Source of the DNA: an uncultured Sphingomonadales bacterium
GTDB taxonomy: Bacteria > Pseudomonadota > Alphaproteobacteria > Sphingomonadales > Sphingomonadaceae
Assembly (NCBI GenBank): GCA_903868655.1
Contig: CAIPWG010000571.1
Coordinates: 1 to 10,726, forward strand
DNA: 10,726 nt
Direction of reading: 5' to 3'
Shown here: positions 7,579 to 10,726 of the stretch, piece after piece
Position numbering within the stretch: position 1 is the stretch's first letter
Layout of the letters: every line of letters starts with the position of its first letter
Position numbers and translations under genes: made by a program
Notes under the pieces: model-generated
The model's input: only the letters and a program-made list of their open reading frames with translations
What the model was told of the DNA's origin: nothing
The model's database searches: none

Positions 7579-9081
7579 TCAATTGCTGCCAGCGCGATGT
7601 TCGGTGAAATCCAGCCGCGCGGTGTAAGGGTCATCGCCGTGGTGCGCACCCTCGGCATCGATAATCTGTACGGTAATGTCACCGGCCACGGCCCGATGCC
7701 ACGCCGGCACATCCGGGGTGGCATCGGGCCGGCCATATTTGGCAAAGTTTACCCAATAGCGGTGGGTGAGCGTTGCAACAGGCTGTTCGGCGGTGATCAT
7801 CGGCTGCACTTTGCGTGCGGCCAGCCGGTCCATCACATAAGGAATCTCGCTGGCATGAGGTGCTCCGCCAAGGGCGGACGCATATGTGCCGACGCCATAG
7901 GCAAAGCGATAGATCCACACCGGCTGCCGGCTTGCCAAAGCGCGGGTTATGGCGCGTGCCGGTTCAATCATCATGCGGTCGGCACTCGTCGCGGCGGCGA
8001 GTTCCAATCCAGACGCCGTCCCGGCTGGATCATAGAGCGTACGCGCCCTGGCCTCGTCTGCGCCAAAACCCGCCAGAATTTTCGTTTTGTCCGTCACGAA
8101 CGGAAATCCGTCTGCGGAATTGGTACCAATCATCACCGGCACAGGCGCGTCGATACCCGATACCGACGCTTCCAACGCGCTGCCCAGAATGGTTCGGCCA
8201 TCGACGATCGGACCGGAATAGCCACCCTTTGCCATCGTCATCATGCTGAGATCGCCCGTCACCCGCGATTCCGGCAAGGCACGCAACTGTGCGGCGGTCA
8301 GCCCCGGCGCGAAGGCGGCCCCGGCCAGTGCCGCACCCGCGAGTGTCGGCATGGGCAGCGTGCCTGCCCGCCCGCCCCCGCTTTCAACAATGGCCTGTGC
8401 AAACAGCCCACGCGCCAACGGTGATTGCAACACCATATGCACCGACATCCCGCCTGCGCTTTCGCCAAACACCGTCACATGCGCGGGATCACCACCAAAC
8501 GCAGCGACATTTGCCCGAACCCATGTGAGCGCTGCAATCTGATCCAGAAATCCGAAATTGCCGCCCACTCCTTCGGCCGCAAGGCCCGGGTGCGCGAAAA
8601 ACCCGAACCGTCCCAACCGATAATTCAGGCTGACAAAGACGACACCGTCGCGGGCGAAACTGGCGCCCGAATAGACCCCGGGGCTCGTCCCGCCATTCAC
8701 GAAGCCACCCCCGTGAATCCACACCATCACCGGCAACCGGGCGCCAGGCGCCGCGGTCACCGGTTTCCAGATATTGAGGTACAGACAATCTTCGGCAGGC
8801 GTCGTTTCAATCGGCGCTGCATCCGGTGGAAAAGGCGCCTGCGCGCAATCATGACCAAAGCTGGTCGCCGCGCGCACTCCGCTCCAGCCGGCTACCGGTT
8901 GGGGCGCGCGCCATCGGTTTTCCCCCACTGGCGCTGCCGCATAAGGGACGCCTTTGAACACAGTCACCCCGTCTTCGCTGGCGCCTTGCAGTGCGCCGCT
9001 GGCAACTTGCGCTTGCTGCGCCACAGCCATTTGTCCCCATGGCGCCAGGATCAAGGCTGCCAGCAGCACACTTTTCCGCAT
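7579..9081 (-). CDS. Secreted type B carboxylesterase (alpha/beta hydrolase)
   Basis: This serine esterase should hydrolyse carboxylic esters outside the cytoplasm. It has 500 residues, the usual length. Residues 1-21 form a Sec signal peptide with a likely cut after AVA. The family blocks follow in order: FKGVPYAAAPVGENRWRAPQ (42-61), EDCLYLNIW (97-105), oxyanion hole HGGGF (123-127), LNYRLGRFGFFAHP (152-165), and the nucleophile elbow GESAGG with Ser208. The acid position, usually Glu in GTNxDEG, is Asp324 in GTNSADGF. The His is His409 in GAPHASEIPYV. The triad Ser208-Asp324-His409 is therefore complete. The ATG lies 4 bases after the stop of the glycosidase gene and has a good GGAAGGA site, so the two are almost certainly co-transcribed. 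This suggests joint attack on an esterified glycoside or polysaccharide; the substrate cannot be read from the sequence. Confidence 0.94.
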   Translation of the reverse strand: MRKSVLLAALILAPWGQMAVAQQAQVASGALQGASEDGVTVFKGVPYAAAPVGENRWRAPQPVAGWSGVRAATSFGHDCAQAPFPPDAAPIETTPAEDCLYLNIWKPVTAAPGARLPVMVWIHGGGFVNGGTSPGVYSGASFARDGVVFVSLNYRLGRFGFFAHPGLAAEGVGGNFGFLDQIAALTWVRANVAAFGGDPAHVTVFGESAGGMSVHMVLQSPLARGLFAQAIVESGGGRAGTLPMPTLAGAALAGAAFAPGLTAAQLRALPESRVTGDLSMMTMAKGGYSGPIVDGRTILGSALEASVSGIDAPVPVMIGTNSADGFPFVTDKTKILAGFGADEARARTLYDPAGTASGLELAAATSADRMMIEPARAITRALASRQPVWIYRFAYGVGTYASALGGAPHASEIPYVMDRLAARKVQPMITAEQPVATLTHRYWVNFAKYGRPDATPDVPAWHRAVAGDITVQIIDAEGAHHGDDPYTARLDFTEHRAGSN

Positions 9082-9085
9082 CAGA

Positions 9086-10717
9086 TCAATCCTTCCAATG
9101 ACGCGCAGCGAAGTGCGTCGTCACAACTGCGCCAAGATGCGCCGCGTCATCGCCCAGTGCAAAACCATAGTCACCGGCGGCCAGTGACCAGCCACCGTCT
9201 TTCCAGTCTGCCAGCAAACGGGGATCAATCGTCAGGCTGACCGTTTGCTTTGCACCGGGTGCCAGCTCGGTGCGCTGAAATCCTACGAGGCGTTGGCGGG
9301 CTGCGCCATTGCGACTGACCAGATAGAGCTGAGATACGGTGGCACCACGCTTGGCACCCGTGTTGGCCACCGCCAGGCTGGCATGCAAACCCTCGACCTT
9401 CAGACCGCTTGTGGCAAAACTGGTATAGCTGAGACCAAAACCAAACGGAAACAATGGTTTGGCATTCTTCCGTGCGAACCAGCGATAACCAACGTCTGAG
9501 CCTTCGATATCATAATTGGTTGAAAGTTTTGTGTCGGGGCTTGGCGCATCACCGCCGAAATTCGGCTCAAGCGTGGCGTATCCATCAATTTCCGACCGCG
9601 GCAACTGACTGGTCGATGCCGGAAATGTAACCGGCAGGCGGCCAGAGGGGTTGGTCTGGCCAAACAGCACCGAGGCGATGGCATCGCCGCCGCGTGCGCC
9701 GGGATACCATGCCTCAAGCACGGCAGGCACTGAGCCGAGCCAGGGCATCGTGACCGGATTGCCGGTTTCGAGCACGACAACCGTATGCGGATTGGCCGCA
9801 GCAACCGCCGCGATCAGCGTATCCTGACCTTCGGGCAACGCCAGATCGGCCTGATCGAGCCCCTCGGTTGACCACTTGGTGGCAAACACAATGACTATAT
9901 CGGCCTTTTTCGCCTGCATCACCGCATCAGCGACTTCATAGCCATCACGATACGTCACCGTTGCCCCAGGCGCGAGCTCGCGGATCGCCTTCAAAGGAGA
10001 CGAGCGATGGTATGCCCGGTTCATCAAGGCGGCGAACGGACCGTCTTCACCCACGGCGATCGAAACCGCAGGCCCGCTGCTCGACTGGACCTGGCTCGAT
10101 CCGGCGCCCGACATCACACCTTTGCTGGCATAACCGCCGATCACCACGATCCGCTTGGCCGTGGCCGCCAAGGGCAGGATTGCACCCTCGTTTTTCAACA
10201 GCACAATACCCTGTTTGGCTGCTTCCAGCGCCACTTCGCCATCGGCTTTGAAATCGATCGTGCCGCCGGGCTTGGCAGGATATTTGTCGAGACCGTTGGC
10301 ATAGATCGCGGTCAACACGCGCGTATTCATCTCGTCGAGATGCTTGGCCACGGCTTTGTCCCTGGCCGCCGCATCGCCCAGCGTTTTGCCGAGAAACACG
10401 GCGGGATCGAGTTGCACGCCCGATTGCTGGTCCAGTCCATGCAACGCCGTTGCCATCGAAGGAACCGCACCCCAGTCCGACATGACAAAGCCGTCCCAAT
10501 GCCAATCGTGTTTCAACACGGTGTTCAGCAGCCAGTCACTATCGCAGGCATGTTCGCCGTTGACGACATTGTAGGCGCACATGGCGCTTCCTGGATGACC
10601 ATTCTCGATACCGATTTCAAAGGCGAGCAAATCGCTTTCGCGTGCGGCCGCTTCGCTGATGCGCACATCCACAAATTTACGCCCGGTTTCCTGTCCATTC
10701 AGCCCGCCATGCTTGTA
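9086..10717 (-). CDS. Glycoside hydrolase family 3 (beta-glucosidase type), C-terminal part
   Basis: This retaining exo-glycosidase releases sugars from the non-reducing ends of beta-glycosides. The visible part starts within the N-terminal TIM-barrel domain (KHGGLNGQETGRKFVDVRI) and runs to the true C-terminus. Counting from the GTG at 10672: SAMCAYNVVNGEHAC at 29-43, the nucleophile Asp66 in GFVMSDWGAV, the second alpha/beta sandwich domain from about 150 (VLLKNEGAILPL; VVIGGYASKGVMSGAGSSQV), a probable acid/base Glu270 in KWSTEGLDQADLALPEGQD, NPSGRLPVTFP (341-351), and a C-terminal fibronectin-type domain starting after FPFGFGLSYTSF (409-419). About 150-200 N-terminal residues lie beyond the window. 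An in-frame TAG at 10720-10718, just before the conserved KH, closes the frame near the edge and suggests an indel or poor sequence there. The GTG at 10672 is internal, not a real start. The gene leads the esterase gene by 4 bases. Confidence 0.93.
   Translation of the reverse strand, partial: YKHGGLNGQETGRKFVDVRISEAAARESDLLAFEIGIENGHPGSAMCAYNVVNGEHACDSDWLLNTVLKHDWHWDGFVMSDWGAVPSMATALHGLDQQSGVQLDPAVFLGKTLGDAAARDKAVAKHLDEMNTRVLTAIYANGLDKYPAKPGGTIDFKADGEVALEAAKQGIVLLKNEGAILPLAATAKRIVVIGGYASKGVMSGAGSSQVQSSSGPAVSIAVGEDGPFAALMNRAYHRSSPLKAIRELAPGATVTYRDGYEVADAVMQAKKADIVIVFATKWSTEGLDQADLALPEGQDTLIAAVAAANPHTVVVLETGNPVTMPWLGSVPAVLEAWYPGARGGDAIASVLFGQTNPSGRLPVTFPASTSQLPRSEIDGYATLEPNFGGDAPSPDTKLSTNYDIEGSDVGYRWFARKNAKPLFPFGFGLSYTSFATSGLKVEGLHASLAVANTGAKRGATVSQLYLVSRNGAARQRLVGFQRTELAPGAKQTVSLTIDPRLLADWKDGGWSLAAGDYGFALGDDAAHLGAVVTTHFAARHWKD
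9090..9096 (-). promoter_or_regulatory. Ribosome binding site of the carboxylesterase gene
   Basis: The minus strand reads GGAAGGA, 8 bases before the ATG at 9081. The site covers the last codons of the glycoside hydrolase gene, which supports the chosen start and translation of both from one messenger. Confidence 0.75.
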
Positions 10718-10726
10718 CTAATTTAC

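Noticed and set aside
7263..7607. Plus-strand open frame of 114 codons in the only sizeable gap between genes
   Set aside because: It has no recognisable domain, no clear ribosome binding site and overlaps the esterase end; the minus strand carries a better explanation, the nucleoside hydrolase relic.
7597..9240. Long plus-strand open frames opposite the esterase and the end of the glycosidase (7597-8424 and 8425-9240)
   Set aside because: Both are antisense shadows of strongly supported genes, with no recognisable protein features.
1..10726. Novel defence, mobile or CRISPR-like system
   Set aside because: I looked for tandem or spaced repeats, integrase, transposase, nuclease, helicase or toxin-antitoxin genes and saw none; all substantial genes belong to well-known families.

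Overview
The window looks like a chromosomal piece of a moderately GC-rich alphaproteobacterium. A sphingomonad (Sphingomonas/Novosphingobium/Sphingobium type) is the best guess, from protein style and gene neighbourhood only; there is no rRNA or other taxonomic marker. Every gene I can support lies on the minus strand, so the biological order runs from high to low coordinates. I found no tRNA, rRNA, CRISPR array, insertion sequence or attachment site.

Right part (about 10717 to 7300): a secreted or envelope hydrolase cluster. First comes the C-terminal three quarters or so of a family 3 glycoside hydrolase (beta-glucosidase type), cut off at the window edge. Four bases later starts a signal-peptide-bearing type B carboxylesterase. 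Behind it lies a short, decayed gene whose N-terminus reads like a periplasmic nucleoside hydrolase (VIIDNDFGGDP motif) but which carries in-frame stops and a frameshift. Together these suggest a locus for breaking down glycosides and esters, with its last gene dying or dead.

Left part (7231 to 1): a complete-looking regulated efflux locus, transcribed as response regulator, sensor kinase, RND permease, membrane fusion protein and outer-membrane factor. Junctions are very tight: a 4-base overlap between regulator and kinase, 49 bases before the permease, an 8-base overlap into the fusion protein, then 1 base to the outer-membrane factor, which runs off the left edge. The likely reading is a two-component system that senses an envelope or chemical signal and drives its own tripartite pump. 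The response regulator is broken by a one-base frameshift exactly between receiver and DNA-binding domain, so either the sequence has an error there or the circuit is uncoupled.

The window holds no clearly new system. The most interesting points are the regulator frameshift, the RND permease with Ala in place of the proton-relay lysine of AcrB, the nucleoside hydrolase remnant, and the disturbed reading frame of the glycosidase at the right edge. Three apparent one-base losses in 10.7 kb mean assembly error must be ruled out before biology is inferred.
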